Under the pieces are notes generated by a model. That model saw nothing but the letters and a program-made list of their open reading frames with translations. It had not been told where the DNA came from and ran no database searches. From assembly GCA_037447655.1 (NCBI GenBank), contig JBBHKE010000729.1, forward strand, positions 186,001 through 250,000: a DNA stretch of 64,000 nucleotides, read 5' to 3'. The translations under genes were made by a program, and so were the position numbers. The stretch is from Zygnema cylindricum (taxonomy: Eukaryota; Streptophyta; Zygnematophyceae; Zygnematales; Zygnemataceae). This document shows positions 22,793 through 34,853 of the stretch, piece after piece (the stretch's first letter is position 1; each line of letters opens with the position of its first letter).

Positions 22793-23752
22793 TGTAACAG
22801 GATCTCCTACCTCTCAGAAAATCCCATTACTACAAACAATCACAACCACACATTCCACACATTGGAAAATACACATCCACATTGGACCACACTCACATAA
22901 GGATAAACTTTAAATTAGAAAAAGCTTCTGTCCACATAACATTAGCTTGGTCTCTTGCCCTCGTGGCTCAACCCTTCTTATTAAAGTGTTTTCCACTACT
23001 CTCCACTCTTAATAATTCTATCTCTTAGCTACTAAAACACTATTTAGATTTCAATGCAAAAATGCCATTTCTCCAATTTGGTATTAATCGCTCACAACCA
23101 AGATCAGCCGAAATTTCCACAAACATTTCCAAAGGAAAAGATGTCTACTCTCCTCTTACACTTCAATATTTATCCATCATCGCCCTGGACTAGCCAGGCC
23201 ACAGTCAACGCTCCGTTTTAATAGGCTTTTACCTGGGCCAATCATTCATCAGCAAGGACTCAGATTGACCAATGCCAAAAAGGTGCGAAATCTCTTACTA
23301 ACTACTTAGCACTTTACTAACCAATCAAACGTTACGTTTCACTACGTAACATTTACGTGCAAAAGTGCGCGCCAAACGAAACGCGACTTCGCACGATCGT
23401 GCGTAACAAATTTCGCACACGAAACTTCCCACGAAATTCCCTTAAGTGAAAGTGACGTTTCGTACTAAAATTTCTACGAAACGAACCACCGTGCATACTA
23501 AACGTTTCATTAGAACTTTATGAAACGTACACGCGTAATTTCGGTACTAATTTGACCCTTAACCCGTTTCAATGATACCCACTTGTTATTTAGACCCCAC
23601 ACTATCACCTAAATACACCCATCTCTATTACTTTTAAAATATAACTCCAAATAGTGTGATTCTTTCGCGGACGTCTACCAAATTTAGTACTCTATAATCA
23701 TAACACCTAAATAACCCTTTATAAACAAGTTCGATCCGCTATTAGTGTTACA
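22793..23752 (-). repeat. 5' LTR of chromovirus element 1
   Basis: TGTAACA at the right boundary with the leader and TGTTACA at 23,746-23,752. Full-length homology to 15,986-16,950. Confidence 0.9.
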
Positions 23753-23843
23753 ACTATTATGTCAATGTCGTGCGACATGTAGTAATTATTGGTTAATTAA
23801 TTAGTGAAAATCAAATTATTACGTCAATTTCCCACGGCAAATC

Positions 23844-26800
23844 CTAATTATTGGCTAACTCACATATTTCAAACAATAAATCGATAAATTGAATTGCTAT
23901 GTAAGTTAGAGAAACTAGACCACAATAGAGGTATTTAAGGACACGTCTAGCCGCATCTAGATGAGTGGAAGTCGCACAATGAGAGAATTGCGATAAAATG
24001 CACAAACCAATGCAAATGTGCGGACGCGACCCCAACATGGCATACATCAATTTTCCTACGATAGACCGGTAGAGGGACCCTATGTCTCCTTGGGCATTCC
24101 CATCGGAGGTTTCTTTTCTTAGTGAGGTATTCGGATCTAGAGGTGTAGAGATAAGATTACAATCGGACATGCCAAAGATATCTAAAAGGTCGACAATATA
24201 ATGTTCTTGGCTCATTTGTAATAAACGTTTAGACCTGTTTCTTATGATACTAATGCCTAAACATTAATCAAGGTCTCCCAGATCAGTCATCGGCCAATGA
24301 GACGTTAGCATGACTTTGACTTTGTGAATTTATGTTTTACTAGGACCAGCCAGAATTAAATCATCAACGTAAATAATAATGATTACTAAACTGTCACCCA
24401 TACCTTTGATGTAAATACCGGGATTTGCGCTAATTTCTTTTAAACCATCTTTTAATAAAGCAGTGACAAGCGTTTTGTGCCATACACGTGGTGTTTGTTT
24501 TAGACTGTAAATGGATTTATTCAGTGTATCCAGGAGCCTATTCCATGTAAATGTCGTCTTCAAGATTTCCGTGCAAAAACGCAGTTTTGACGTCAAGTTG
24601 CTGAAGCTCCCAATCGTGTATCGCCGCCAACGACAAAGTTGTACGAATAGATTTAAATTTTGCAACAGGTGTGAAAGTCTCGTTGTAATCAATCCCTTCT
24701 GTCTGCGAATACCCTTTCGCCACAAGATGTGCCTTCTAGTGTTCAACAGATCCATTTGCAAATTTTTTAACTTTGAAAACCCATTTTGAACCAACGGCAC
24801 GTCGGCTAGGTGGCAACTCGCAAAGCGTCCAAGTCTGATTTGTCATTAGAGCTTGATATTCCTCATTGGCCGCCAAAGACCACTTGTCTGCATCTGGACG
24901 CTTTATAGCTGATTTTAATGTGAGTGGTGGATCTTTAACATCAACAAGATTGGCGTGAGCAAGGTTTTCGGTCACCTTCCACGTAGGACGAACAGGTCGA
25001 GTACTGCGCCATACAGTTTGCTGCGTAAGACCACTGGTCAAAAGATATTTCGTTGAGGATTCCGCAAGTGGATTCCCAAAAACTGGCGCGAAGGGTCGCG
25101 CTAAAGAAGCCGTTAGATTTGTTTCAACAGAAGTTGATTCTTGCAGTACACCGTCTGCCCGTATCAATGACGACAACTCTAATTCGTTTGTCGTAGGTAC
25201 AAAGTGGTCCTGAGGTGTAATTTCCGCTTGGGTGGTCGGCGCACGTAAATTTTGCTCCTGAGGCGTTCTGTCATCATTGCTGGTCGGTGCGCCATGGGTG
25301 ATTTGGTCAACATTTGTCCCCGCGGGTTGGCAACCATGTGAAGAGTTGTCGGTCGTGATGATTCGCGTCTGTAAGGTGGGCGCGGAATTCGCGACAAGTT
25401 CCGCGGTCACAAAATTTTCCAATCTGACAAAATCACCATATGTACCATCCGTACGAAAAAAATTGTCTGAATCTGTCAATGTGGCCGTGGTCGTTGGATT
25501 GTTACGAGGAGAAAAAAGGAGGGATTAGAGGGTCAACGGAGTCTGTATGGAAATCAACGGTTACAGGTGTGATAGGGAGATTTGGTACGAGGTGACGAAT
25601 AAGGGGGTCCTCATTAAAAATGACGTCACGTGAAATTATAATACGATGCGTTTTAAGGCATATATATATGATATGCCTTGGAATGGGGGGCGTAACCGAC
25701 GAAAATACCTTTTATGGCTTTTGCACCCCATTTTCCATTGGTATTTGTAAGATTTTTGTTGTAGGCCTCGCTTCCAAAAATACGTAAGTGAGAGACATTT
25801 GGTTTTTTTTATGCCAAGCCTCAAAAGGAGTTTTGTTTTTGAGAGCCGATGTGGGTGACCTATTTCGGACATAACAAGCCGTTAGTAAGGCTTCGGCCCA
25901 AAAAGATTGAGATAAGGAAGCAAAATGCATCATTGACCGAGCCATATCGGCAAGGGTTCTGTTAAGTCTTTCTGTATCCCCATTTTGTTAAGGAGTATGT
26001 GGGGCGGACAATTCATGGATTATGCCACATGATGCTAAAAATTCCGAGAATTCATGCGACATATATTCCCCCCTATTATCACTTCTTAGCATTTTAATCC
26101 GAGAGGAGACTTGATTTTCGACGAGAAACTTAAAGGTTTTAAAATGAGAAAAAGCATGAGATTTGTTTTTCATGAGATAAACGTGAGTGAATTGTGAGAA
26201 ATCATCAATAAAGGTAATGAAATACACAATGCCACTCAAACTTGGTACCCTTATAGGTACACATACATTGCTAGAAATTAAATCAAGAGGAAACTTACAT
26301 TCATAAGAACTTTTTGGAAAAGGTAATCAAGGAATTTTGTCAATAATACATCCATGGCATAAATCAAGATGTTTGCAACAAATGAATGTAAGCCTAAAAC
26401 AAGGAATTTACTAAGAGACGCTAAACTTTGCCTATTTAGATGGCCAAATGGTAAATGCCATTTGTGAAAACAAGAGGAGGAAGGAGAGGGATTTGCTACA
26501 TTTGCATGCGCTAAATCTCTAAATGATTTTAACAAATAGAGATTACCACATTTATTCCCTTTTCCAAAAGATATGTGGTTGGACGAAAAAACATAGACGT
26601 CGATTTCGGATATGACTCCGAAACTACCATTTTTGGGCGCCGTACCCACTGAGAAGAGATTTTTCTTGAATTGGGGGACGTAGTAAACGTTATCCAAAAT
26701 GATTGGTTCAAAGCTACTTTGGCTTATGGCCAGCTGTCCAACCATATTTGAAGTTAGGACAAGATTATTTCCAAGTAAAATGCGTAAATGAGTAGAGAGC

Positions 26801-27988
26801 ATTACAAGATTTGTCATGATGGATTTGGATCGTTTCATGTAGTGCGAAGCACCAGAATCTATCAACCAATAATAATTATTACCTGATGCAGTGAAAGCGT
26901 ACCCATAATCCATTGGAGGAATGGGAGCAAGTACGGAATTGGTTTGGTTAATAGGTGGCGCGTCTCGTTAGTTATGTCAAATTGAAGGAGTGGTGGAGGT
27001 TTAGGCGCCATGTTGTACCAAGGAGGAGGAGGCTCGTAAAGACCGTAAGGAGTCACAAATGTTCCAGTCAGGTGTCCAACAGAATTGTACGCGACAGGCG
27101 GGTTGAGCGTCGCTATTGGATTTGGAGCGTTGTTTTTGTTTTGACCGCCACCGCCACCTGAAGCACGTTCTCGTTTGCGAGCCAAATTGGTCACGCGTCG
27201 ATGAGATGATCTTTCATTTGCAATATCTGCAAAAAGTAAAAGTTCTTGCAGCACCTGTAATAGATTTTTTTGAAACAAAAGTAGTTAGCGCGTTTACATG
27301 TTTTTGAAACAAAAGTAATTAGCGCTGTGGCGTCAGATGATGTCACATGTTTCTTTAATTTTTGTCTACTTTCTTTATAAATGAGTTGATTGGTTAAATC
27401 AAGTAAGGTGACATTCGCAAGATTTTTGTCAACCATACCAACAAAAGACTCAAAACTTGGCGGTAATCTTACCAAAATCACGCTAATGAGATCTTCATGA
27501 GTCACATGATAATTGATGTATTTTAAAAGACCAGCATATGATTGTACTTTTTGTAGAAAAGACAACATATCTTCGAACTTGTCCATTTCAAGGAGAATAA
27601 ATTCTCGTTGAAGAGCCAAACGATGCGGCCACATTTCAATTTCATACACAGCGCATAAAAAGCGCCACGCTTCGTTAGAGGTTGTGGCGCTTCGTACAAG
27701 ATTTACGATTGTCCCATCTAACGACAAAATAAGACGAGATATAGCAACAGAGTCCTTTTCTTTCAAGGTAATGATTGCAGTCTGGGCAGCCGCAAAATCA
27801 TCGTCATCCTCATCTGGTAAAATTGGAATGATGACATCTCGTATGACGTGGCCCTATAATTTTTTTAAATTGATATATGTTGGATGAGTAGCTTCCAGTT
27901 GTAAAATCTTGTCCTGTCTTTTAAATTTATGCACTGAGTTTGACACGGCCGAAGCTGTGGGCCTATAACCTAATAAATTAGTGGCCAT
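23844..27988 (-). pseudogene. Ty1/copia element 1, decayed gag-pol
   Basis: Read on the minus strand, gag starts MATNLLGYRPTASAVSNSVH (ATG at 27,988) and is frameshifted. The protease is WLIDSGASHYM near 26,840. The GAG-pre-integrase motif is KWHLPFGHLNRQSLASLSK. Integrase pieces include FITFIDDFSQFTHVYLM and MLRSDNRGEYMSHEF. RT has [29 protein letters not shown] and the catalytic YVDDLIL. RNase H stops after RRVLKYLYCG near 23,950. Protease precedes integrase, which precedes RT, the copia order. At least five frame breaks are visible. The 3' end of RNase H and the 3' LTR are missing next to the chromovirus. Confidence 0.88.
24524..26042 (-). repeat. 1.5-kb block shared with copia element 2 (first copy)
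   Basis: It matches 29,373-30,891 at a constant offset of 4,849 without a difference that I could find by eye, including shared stop codons and the AAGGCATATATATATGATATG segment. Outside the block, similarity drops on the right to ordinary paralogue level and ends on the left. Confidence 0.85.
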
Positions 27989-28129
27989 AACAAACGATAA
28001 AGATTTAAAACAAAGAAACAGAAAAGAGTACAAAATACATAAAGGGAAAAAAGGAAAAGACAGTCTGGACAAATGGGACTGTCGTGAACTTAAGTCCAAT
28101 ATAAATTAAATAACATTGTGAGATGTTTG

Positions 28130-28454
28130 AGTTTAATAGATGAACTCAAGCATGTAAGACGCACTATATGAAAATCAAGGTACGACTAATCTAGGTACAT
28201 CCGATAAGTGGAGGTACGACTAATCTAGGTATATCTGGAAGTGGAGGTAGAACTAGTTAGAAAGATTCCAAGAGTTAGTGGGAATCTTTCTACGCAAAAA
28301 ATAATATGTACAAGGCACATCAAGTACAAAAACACTAATTTAAGTAGCATACTTAAGACTTAGTGTTCTAGGACTTAATAACTATCAAGGTAAAACTGTC
28401 TAAACATAGTGGTCCAAAAGTAGAGTGGAATGTCGAAGTTGTCAGATTCCAATA
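28130..28454 (-). repeat. Probable 5' LTR remnant of copia element 1
   Basis: It aligns with 32,900-33,222 upstream of the second element's gag. Shared landmarks are AAAGATTCC...GGAATCTTT, GACTTAGTGTTCTAGGACTT and CTAACTAGTT. The start reads TATTGGAAT where the sister copy has TGTTGGAAT. The end beside gag is not defined, and no primer site was seen. Confidence 0.45.
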
Positions 28455-29372
28455 AAATGCATGTAGACTGATTATTGGTTAAAGGAAATGAAAGTTAAGG
28501 GGAGTGTGGAAAATAACTTCCATTTGAGAGTGAAGAAGAGGTTAGGAACTTAAGAAAATTTAGGTTAAGAATAGTTCCACTATGTACCAGAATTAGTGTA
28601 ATGTGGAAATGGAAAGTATATTGTTAACTTAGTGCCCATGTTTTCAAACGTCGACGAAACACTACAATATGTACGAATCACCACTTAAGGCAAATACTGG
28701 ACGATATTTGCGGAGATATGGGATGATCGGCCGGCGAAAAACATAATCCACAAAATTCGGGGATGACAAAGTAAAATAATGATGAAAAACCCGTTTGATT
28801 ATGTGACATCCGATGAACATACAAAGTACACGCATCTTGTGATGTAGCAAACGACTGTCGGATGTATAACATAGATGTCGGTGGTAATTTAGTAGATTGT
28901 AAAGTTTGTCATTTAGAATATTAATTTTTAGAATGACTAATACCGTGTTGATTCAAATAAGATATTTTGGCTTGTCCGTAGGAAGGTACAGTACATTCAC
29001 TACTAAACACTGTTTCTAATAATCGTTTTGTCAGTTAATAGACTAACAGAGTATAAACATCAGTTCTGAGGACTTTGAAAAATAGCACCTGCTAGTTAAA
29101 AAAATTGTAATTACCATTTTTTAGGCATTTTCTATCAAAGATATTTTAGACATTGCTACATAATTTGACTGATATTTTGCTAGCTGCTTCTTGTGCATCA
29201 GTTATACTTTCTGACTAAGTTCTGCATACTAAGTCAGAATAGAGGGGATTTTTTGCTTCTCAGAAAATCACAGTTCTGAGTGTTGAAAAGGGGTTCATCT
29301 AGGTAGATGTTGCTGAACCAAAGAGGTAGCATTGGTTTCTTGGTTGCAAGAATCTTCAGAATGGATGATTCC
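28455..29372. other. Unassigned sequence between the two copia elements
   Basis: AT-rich, with no recognisable coding or repeat content. Confidence 0.45.
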
Positions 29373-30891
29373 GTGTATCCAGGAGCCTATTCCATGTAAA
29401 TGTCGTCTTCAAGATTTCCGTGCAAAAACGCAGTTTTGACGTCAAGTTGCTGAAGCTCCCAATCGTGTATCGCCGCCAACGACAAAGTTGTACGAATAGA
29501 TTTAAATTTTGCAACAGGTGTGAAAGTCTCGTTGTAATCAATCCCTTCTGTCTGCGAATACCCTTTCGCCACAAGATGTGCCTTCTAGTGTTCAACAGAT
29601 CCATTTGCAAATTTTTTAACTTTGAAAACCCATTTTGAACCAACGGCACGTCGGCTAGGTGGCAACTCGCAAAGCGTCCAAGTCTGATTTGTCATTAGAG
29701 CTTGATATTCCTCATTGGCCGCCAAAGACCACTTGTCTGCATCTGGACGCTTTATAGCTGATTTTAATGTGAGTGGTGGATCTTTAACATCAACAAGATT
29801 GGCGTGAGCAAGGTTTTCGGTCACCTTCCACGTAGGACGAACAGGTCGAGTACTGCGCCATACAGTTTGCTGCGTAAGACCACTGGTCAAAAGATATTTC
29901 GTTGAGGATTCCGCAAGTGGATTCCCAAAAACTGGCGCGAAGGGTCGCGCTAAAGAAGCCGTTAGATTTGTTTCAACAGAAGTTGATTCTTGCAGTACAC
30001 CGTCTGCCCGTATCAATGACGACAACTCTAATTCGTTTGTCGTAGGTACAAAGTGGTCCTGAGGTGTAATTTCCGCTTGGGTGGTCGGCGCACGTAAATT
30101 TTGCTCCTGAGGCGTTCTGTCATCATTGCTGGTCGGTGCGCCATGGGTGATTTGGTCAACATTTGTCCCCGCGGGTTGGCAACCATGTGAAGAGTTGTCG
30201 GTCGTGATGATTCGCGTCTGTAAGGTGGGCGCGGAATTCGCGACAAGTTCCGCGGTCACAAAATTTTCCAATCTGACAAAATCACCATATGTACCATCCG
30301 TACGAAAAAAATTGTCTGAATCTGTCAATGTGGCCGTGGTCGTTGGATTGTTACGAGGAGAAAAAAGGAGGGATTAGAGGGTCAACGGAGTCTGTATGGA
30401 AATCAACGGTTACAGGTGTGATAGGGAGATTTGGTACGAGGTGACGAATAAGGGGGTCCTCATTAAAAATGACGTCACGTGAAATTATAATACGATGCGT
30501 TTTAAGGCATATATATATGATATGCCTTGGAATGGGGGGCGTAACCGACGAAAATACCTTTTATGGCTTTTGCACCCCATTTTCCATTGGTATTTGTAAG
30601 ATTTTTGTTGTAGGCCTCGCTTCCAAAAATACGTAAGTGAGAGACATTTGGTTTTTTTTATGCCAAGCCTCAAAAGGAGTTTTGTTTTTGAGAGCCGATG
30701 TGGGTGACCTATTTCGGACATAACAAGCCGTTAGTAAGGCTTCGGCCCAAAAAGATTGAGATAAGGAAGCAAAATGCATCATTGACCGAGCCATATCGGC
30801 AAGGGTTCTGTTAAGTCTTTCTGTATCCCCATTTTGTTAAGGAGTATGTGGGGCGGACAATTCATGGATTATGCCACATGATGCTAAAAAT
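29373..30891 (-). repeat. 1.5-kb block shared with copia element 1 (second copy)
   Basis: Apparently identical to 24,524-26,042, covering the integrase C-terminal region and the first third of RT. Here it also forms the truncated 3' end of copia element 2. Confidence 0.85.
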
Positions 30892-31498
30892 TCGGAGAAT
30901 TCATGCGACATATATTCCCCCCCATTATCACTTCGGAGCATTTTAATATGAGAGGAGAATTGATTTTAAACAAGGGACTTAAAGGTTTTAAAGTGAGAAA
31001 AAGCCTCAGATTCGTTTTTCATGAGATATACGTGAGTGAATCGTGAGTAATCATCAATAAACGTAATGAAATACACAAAGCCACTCAAACTTGGTACTCT
31101 CATAGGTCCACATACATCACTAGAAATTAAATCAAGAGGAAATTTTGATTCGGAAACACTTTGTGGAAAAGGTAATCGAGGCATTTTGCCAATAATACAC
31201 CCATGGCAAAAATCAAGATGTTTTGCATCAAATGAATCTAAGCCTAAAAAAGGCCTTTATTAAGGGACGCTAAACTTTGCCTATTTAGATGGCCATATCG
31301 TAAATGCCATTTGTGAAAACAAGAGGAGGAAGAAGAAGAATTTGCTACATTTGTATGTGCTAAATCTCTAAAAGATTTTAACACATATAGATTACCACAT
31401 TTCATCCCCTTTCCAAGGGAAATGTGGTTTGACGAAAAAAATTGGACGTCGTTTTGGGAAATGACTCCGAAACTACCATTTCTAAGTGTCGTACCCAC
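29373..31498 (-). pseudogene. Copia element 2: integrase and truncated RT
   Basis: It contains the GAG-pre-integrase motif (KWHLRYGHLNRQSLASLNK, 31,244-31,498). The integrase pieces are DLISSDVCGPMRVPSLSGF and FITFIDDYSRFTHVYLMKN (30,966-31,184), then FWAEALLTACYVRNRSP (30,561-30,794). The RT start is VGSKWVFKVKK and [11 protein letters not shown]. It ends inside RT at 29,373, so the catalytic YVDD, RNase H and the 3' LTR are absent. Multiple frame breaks are shared with element 1 inside the identical block. Confidence 0.85.
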
Positions 31499-32135
31499 AG
31501 AAAAAAAGATTTTTCTTGAGTTGGGGAACGTAGTAAACGTTCTCCAAAATGAATGGCTCGGAACTACTCGGGTTTATGGCCACCTGTACAACAAAATAAT
31601 TTGACGTTAGGACAGAGTTATTTCCAAGTAAAATGCTTAAAGTAGAAGAAAGCATAACAAGATTTGTCATGATAGATTTATAACATGACATGTGGTGCGA
31701 GGCACCAGAATCTATTAACCAATCATGATTGTTACCTAAAGCATTGAATGCGTACCCATAGTCCAGTGGAGGGATGGGAGCTGGTACAGAATTGGTGTGG
31801 TTGACAGGTGTTAGATTTAGATTCGTTGCGTCAGATTGAAGAAGTGGAGGAGGTACAGTTGGCGCAAATTGGAATTGAGGTGACATGTTGTACCAAGGGG
31901 GAGGAGGCCTGTAAGGACCGTACGAAGGAGTAATGAATGCTGCAGCCGCGTGTCCAACAGGATTGTACGCGACAGGCGGATTGGGCAGCGCTCTTGGATT
32001 TGGAGCGTTGTATTTGTTTTGACCGCCGCCACCGCCGCCACGCACGTTCACGTTTGCGGGCGAGGATTGGACACGCGTCGATTGCATGATCTTTCTCTTT
32101 GCAGTATCTGCAAAAGGTAGAAGATCCTGCAGCAC
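31482..32135 (-). pseudogene. Copia element 2: protease region
   Basis: A 217-codon open frame. A Gly- and Pro-rich linker (RGGGGGGQNKYNAPNPR, YRPPPPWYNMSPQF) leads to the protease motif DWLIDSGASHHM and the conserved downstream ENVYYVPQLKKNLF. It overlaps the end of the gag frame, so gag and protease are now in different frames. Copia polyproteins normally carry them in one. Confidence 0.85.
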
Positions 32136-32832
32136 CTGTAAAAGGTTTTATTGAGACAAAAGTAGTTAGCGCTGTGGCGTCAGATGATGTCACATGTTTA
32201 TTTAATTTTTGTCTACTTTTTTCATAAATGAGTTGATTCGTTAAATCAGGTAAGGTGACATTCGTAGGATTTTTATCAATCGTACCAACAAAGGACTCAA
32301 AATTGGGCGGCAATCCTGCCAAAATTACGCTAATGAGATCTTCATGAGTCACAGGATAATTAATGCATTTTAAACGACCAGCATATGATTGTACTTTTTG
32401 CATAAAAGACAGCATATCTTCAGAATTATCGTTTTCAAGGAGAATAAATTCTCGTCGTAGAGCTAAACGATACGGCCACGTGTTAGTTTCATACGCGGCG
32501 CACAGAATTCGCCACGCCTCATTTGCGGATGTGGCGCTTCGTACAAGATTCGCAATTGTTCCATCAAGCGACAAAATCAAACGTGACAAGGCGACGGAGT
32601 CTTTTTCTTTCCACGCAATGATTGCAATCTGGGCGGCCGCAAAATTATCGTCATCCTCATCTGGCAAAATCGGAATGATGACATCTCCTATGACGTGGCC
32701 CCACAATTTTTCAAAACTGAATAAATGTTGAATTAGAAACTTCCAATTGTAAAAGTCCTGTCTTTTAAATTTATGTACTGAGTTTGACACGGCCGAAGCT
32801 GTGGGCCAATAACCTAATAAATCAGTGGCCAT
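31831..32832 (-). CDS. Copia element 2 gag, 333-codon open frame
   Basis: It starts MATDLLGYWPTASAVSNSVH. It contains the UBN2/retrotran gag region (LILSLDGTIANLVRSATSAN, SYAGRLKCINYPVTHEDL, LAGLPPNFESFVG) and one zinc knuckle, CRYCKEKDHAIDAC (CX2CX4HX4C). After the knuckle the frame runs into ALARKRERAWRRWRRSK-type sequence, which is the linker read out of frame. A frameshift near 32,060 therefore separates it from the protease. It is the best-preserved gag in the window. Confidence 0.8.
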   Translation of the reverse strand: MATDLLGYWPTASAVSNSVHKFKRQDFYNWKFLIQHLFSFEKLWGHVIGDVIIPILPDEDDDNFAAAQIAIIAWKEKDSVALSRLILSLDGTIANLVRSATSANEAWRILCAAYETNTWPYRLALRREFILLENDNSEDMLSFMQKVQSYAGRLKCINYPVTHEDLISVILAGLPPNFESFVGTIDKNPTNVTLPDLTNQLIYEKSRQKLNKHVTSSDATALTTFVSIKPFTGAAGSSTFCRYCKEKDHAIDACPILARKRERAWRRWRRSKQIQRSKSKSAAQSACRVQSCWTRGCSIHYSFVRSLQASSPLVQHVTSIPICANCTSSTSSI

Positions 32833-32899
32833 AGATTTACAGTAAGAACAAATGAGACTGTCGTAAACTTAAGTTCAAAAATAATTGGATAAAAAATAA

Positions 32900-33222
32900 G
32901 ACAATGAGACGTTTGAGTTTTATAGTTGAACTCAAACGTGTAAGACGCACTATACATGAGTGGAGGTACGACTAATCAAGGTACATCAAATAAGTGGAAC
33001 TATTTTAGGTATATCTAAAAGTGGAGGTACAACTAGTTAGAAAGATTCCAAATGTTAGTGGGAATCTTTCTACACTAAAACATCATTTACAAGTAAGTAC
33101 AACAAGTACATGGACACTAATTAAAGTGGTGCACTTAAGACTTAGTGTTCTAGGACTTTAATCATAAAACACCTAACTAAAACATAGTGGTTTAATACGA
33201 AGTGGAATATCAAATTCCAACA
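32900..33222 (-). repeat. 5' LTR of copia element 2
   Basis: On the minus strand it begins TGTTGGAATTTGATATTCC, a typical copia LTR start. It contains the imperfect hairpin AAAGATTCC...GGAATCTTT and runs towards gag. Its exact inner end is not resolved, and I saw no tRNA primer site between it and gag. Confidence 0.55.
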
Positions 33223-33828
33223 GTTGTCACCATATTTGACACGTGGTATTAGGGAATATAGTGAATTCGCCAAATATTGGGATACACCAATATCGATATT
33301 GTGATTTTATCAACATCCATAGCACTTCCTATTGTACCAGTTGTATAATCTGCTTCTTAAGTCTATTTGGTTGGAAATTTATCCGTGCACTCCGCTGCCT
33401 TATTTTGTGATGGTGATGTGTTAGACAGTTAAGTGTGTAAAATATTAAGTCGAAACGCTCAATTTTATTTTCCAAATTGTGTTGTGTATGATTTGGCACC
33501 GTCCAATCGAAGTTGTTTACTCAACTTTTGGCTAAACATCCTTTCAATTCGCTATGTTCGAAAACTTTACATTTATCGATTAGTTGTTGTGATATCGGCA
33601 ACTTATTGTCAAAGGCGTTTTCTTATCGCTCGATCATTAAAAACATCTTGATAAATCGAGTGTGAATTTACTCGATGAACAACACTACTAAATGACACTA
33701 CTAATTGAGTGATTAATAGTCAACGTTTTTGTGTTACAGTTTTGGGAAGGAAAAAGTGCACCTTTATTGGCGATACAACAAATTGAAGATGTTTTGCTCG
33801 ACAGTGCCCTTGTCTTATTGGTTATTTA
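33223..33828. other. Unassigned sequence
   Basis: No convincing gene or repeat. A short plus-strand frame (33,731-33,985) after TGTGTTACAG starts WEGKSAPLLAIQQIED, but it has no recognised family. Confidence 0.4.
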
Positions 33829-34440
33829 TTGTTATGTTATTTATTTTTTTGGCGACCCCTCGCTCCGGCTAGCACCTTGGGTTGGACGCCTCCCCATGGA
33901 GGACAAGCTGTGTGCAGCGCTGCTGGAAGGAGCACTACCGTGCACACCTCAGTGCTGCGGATGCCTTATATCACTATGGCGGTAGAGATATTGGGTTGTT
34001 TGGTGGTTGCTTTGGATGAGTTCCTCTGTACTTGTGGTCGGCGTTACTTCGAGAGGAGGGGGCATTGGGAGCCCTCCCGTTTCAATCCTTCGCGTTTGTG
34101 CGGCTTTACTGTGATTGCAAGTCTTCATCCTCTTTCCATCTGCGATGATTGTTGTGGATCATTGTTGTGTTCCGGAACTCCCTCAACATGCTCTGCCGCG
34201 CTCGACGTATTTGAGGCGTTGCTTTTAGTGGTCTTCAGGTGTTTTGAGGTTTGCTTAGGTTGTTTTTGTACCGGGTGCGCTACTCTGTTGTTGTTTTTGT
34301 GCTTGCTGTTCATCCCAATGTTGGTTTGGCCTTGTTTGGGTGCTAGCTTTTTTTTCACTGTTTTTTCATATAGTTTGCCACCCGCGCTCAGTATTTCAGT
34401 TTCATTGTTGCCTTTCTACTTTTTTTCCCATGTACTCTGA
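33829..34440 (+). other. 203-codon open frame of unknown status
   Basis: The frame is Cys-, Leu- and Phe-rich, and its first half is locally GC-richer than the surroundings (GACCCCTCGCTCCGGC, GTGTGCAGCGCTGCTGG). No motif is recognised, and the composition looks like a T-rich strand read by chance. It might be an untranslated exon or part of an unrecognised repeat. Confidence 0.2.
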
Positions 34441-34639
34441 TGGTTTACCATCGTGCTTTCTTGCTGTTCCCTTTTTTAAGCTTTTGACTCTGTCATTATT
34501 GTTCAGATTTGCAGAATGGTCAAAGTGTTTGTCTTCATTAATAGACTGTGATCTATAAACTGGTTCTAACTGCCATTGCAACAACTGCCATTGCAATAGT
34601 GTGCAGGCAATGTATATCCTGTCTTTAAGCTTGAAACTA

Positions 34640-34853
34640 CATAGTGAATCGTAATTAGCGTTATTGACTTTTTCGCCACTGAAAACATCTTTTCTCCGTA
34701 TACATTTGTCCAATTTTCAATTTAAGACCGCCATTCGTAAGCTGAGAACATTACTTTGTCAATCGCAACCGTCAGATCCACAATCCGACATGTGTGTACG
34801 GAGAAAAGATGTTTTAAGGGACGAAAGAAACATTGACGCCAATTACGATTCAT
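34640..34853. mobile_element. Hairpin MITE related to family B
   Basis: The first 75 bases (AGTGAATCGTAATTAGCGTT, AAAACATCTTTTCTCCGTA) are an imperfect reverse complement of the last 75 (TACGGAGAAAAGATGTTTT, GCCAATTACGATTCATG). The terminal phrase resembles family B ends (GTGAATCGTTATTAGCG). No coding capacity. Confidence 0.7.

Larger units (their letters stand above)
15986..23752 (-). mobile_element. Full-length Ty3/gypsy chromovirus (element 1), coding broken
   Basis: A 7.77-kb element read on the minus strand. LTRs of 960 bp (22,793-23,752, 5') and 965 bp (15,986-16,950, 3') begin TGTAACA and end TGTTAYA. They look about 97% alike, with one roughly 10-bp indel. Flanks ACTAC and ACTAT fit a 5-bp target duplication with one change. 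The primer site and polypurine tract are in place, and the order gag, protease, RT, RNase H, integrase, chromodomain is that of chromoviruses. Several frames are interrupted, so it is not autonomous as it stands. Confidence 0.92.
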
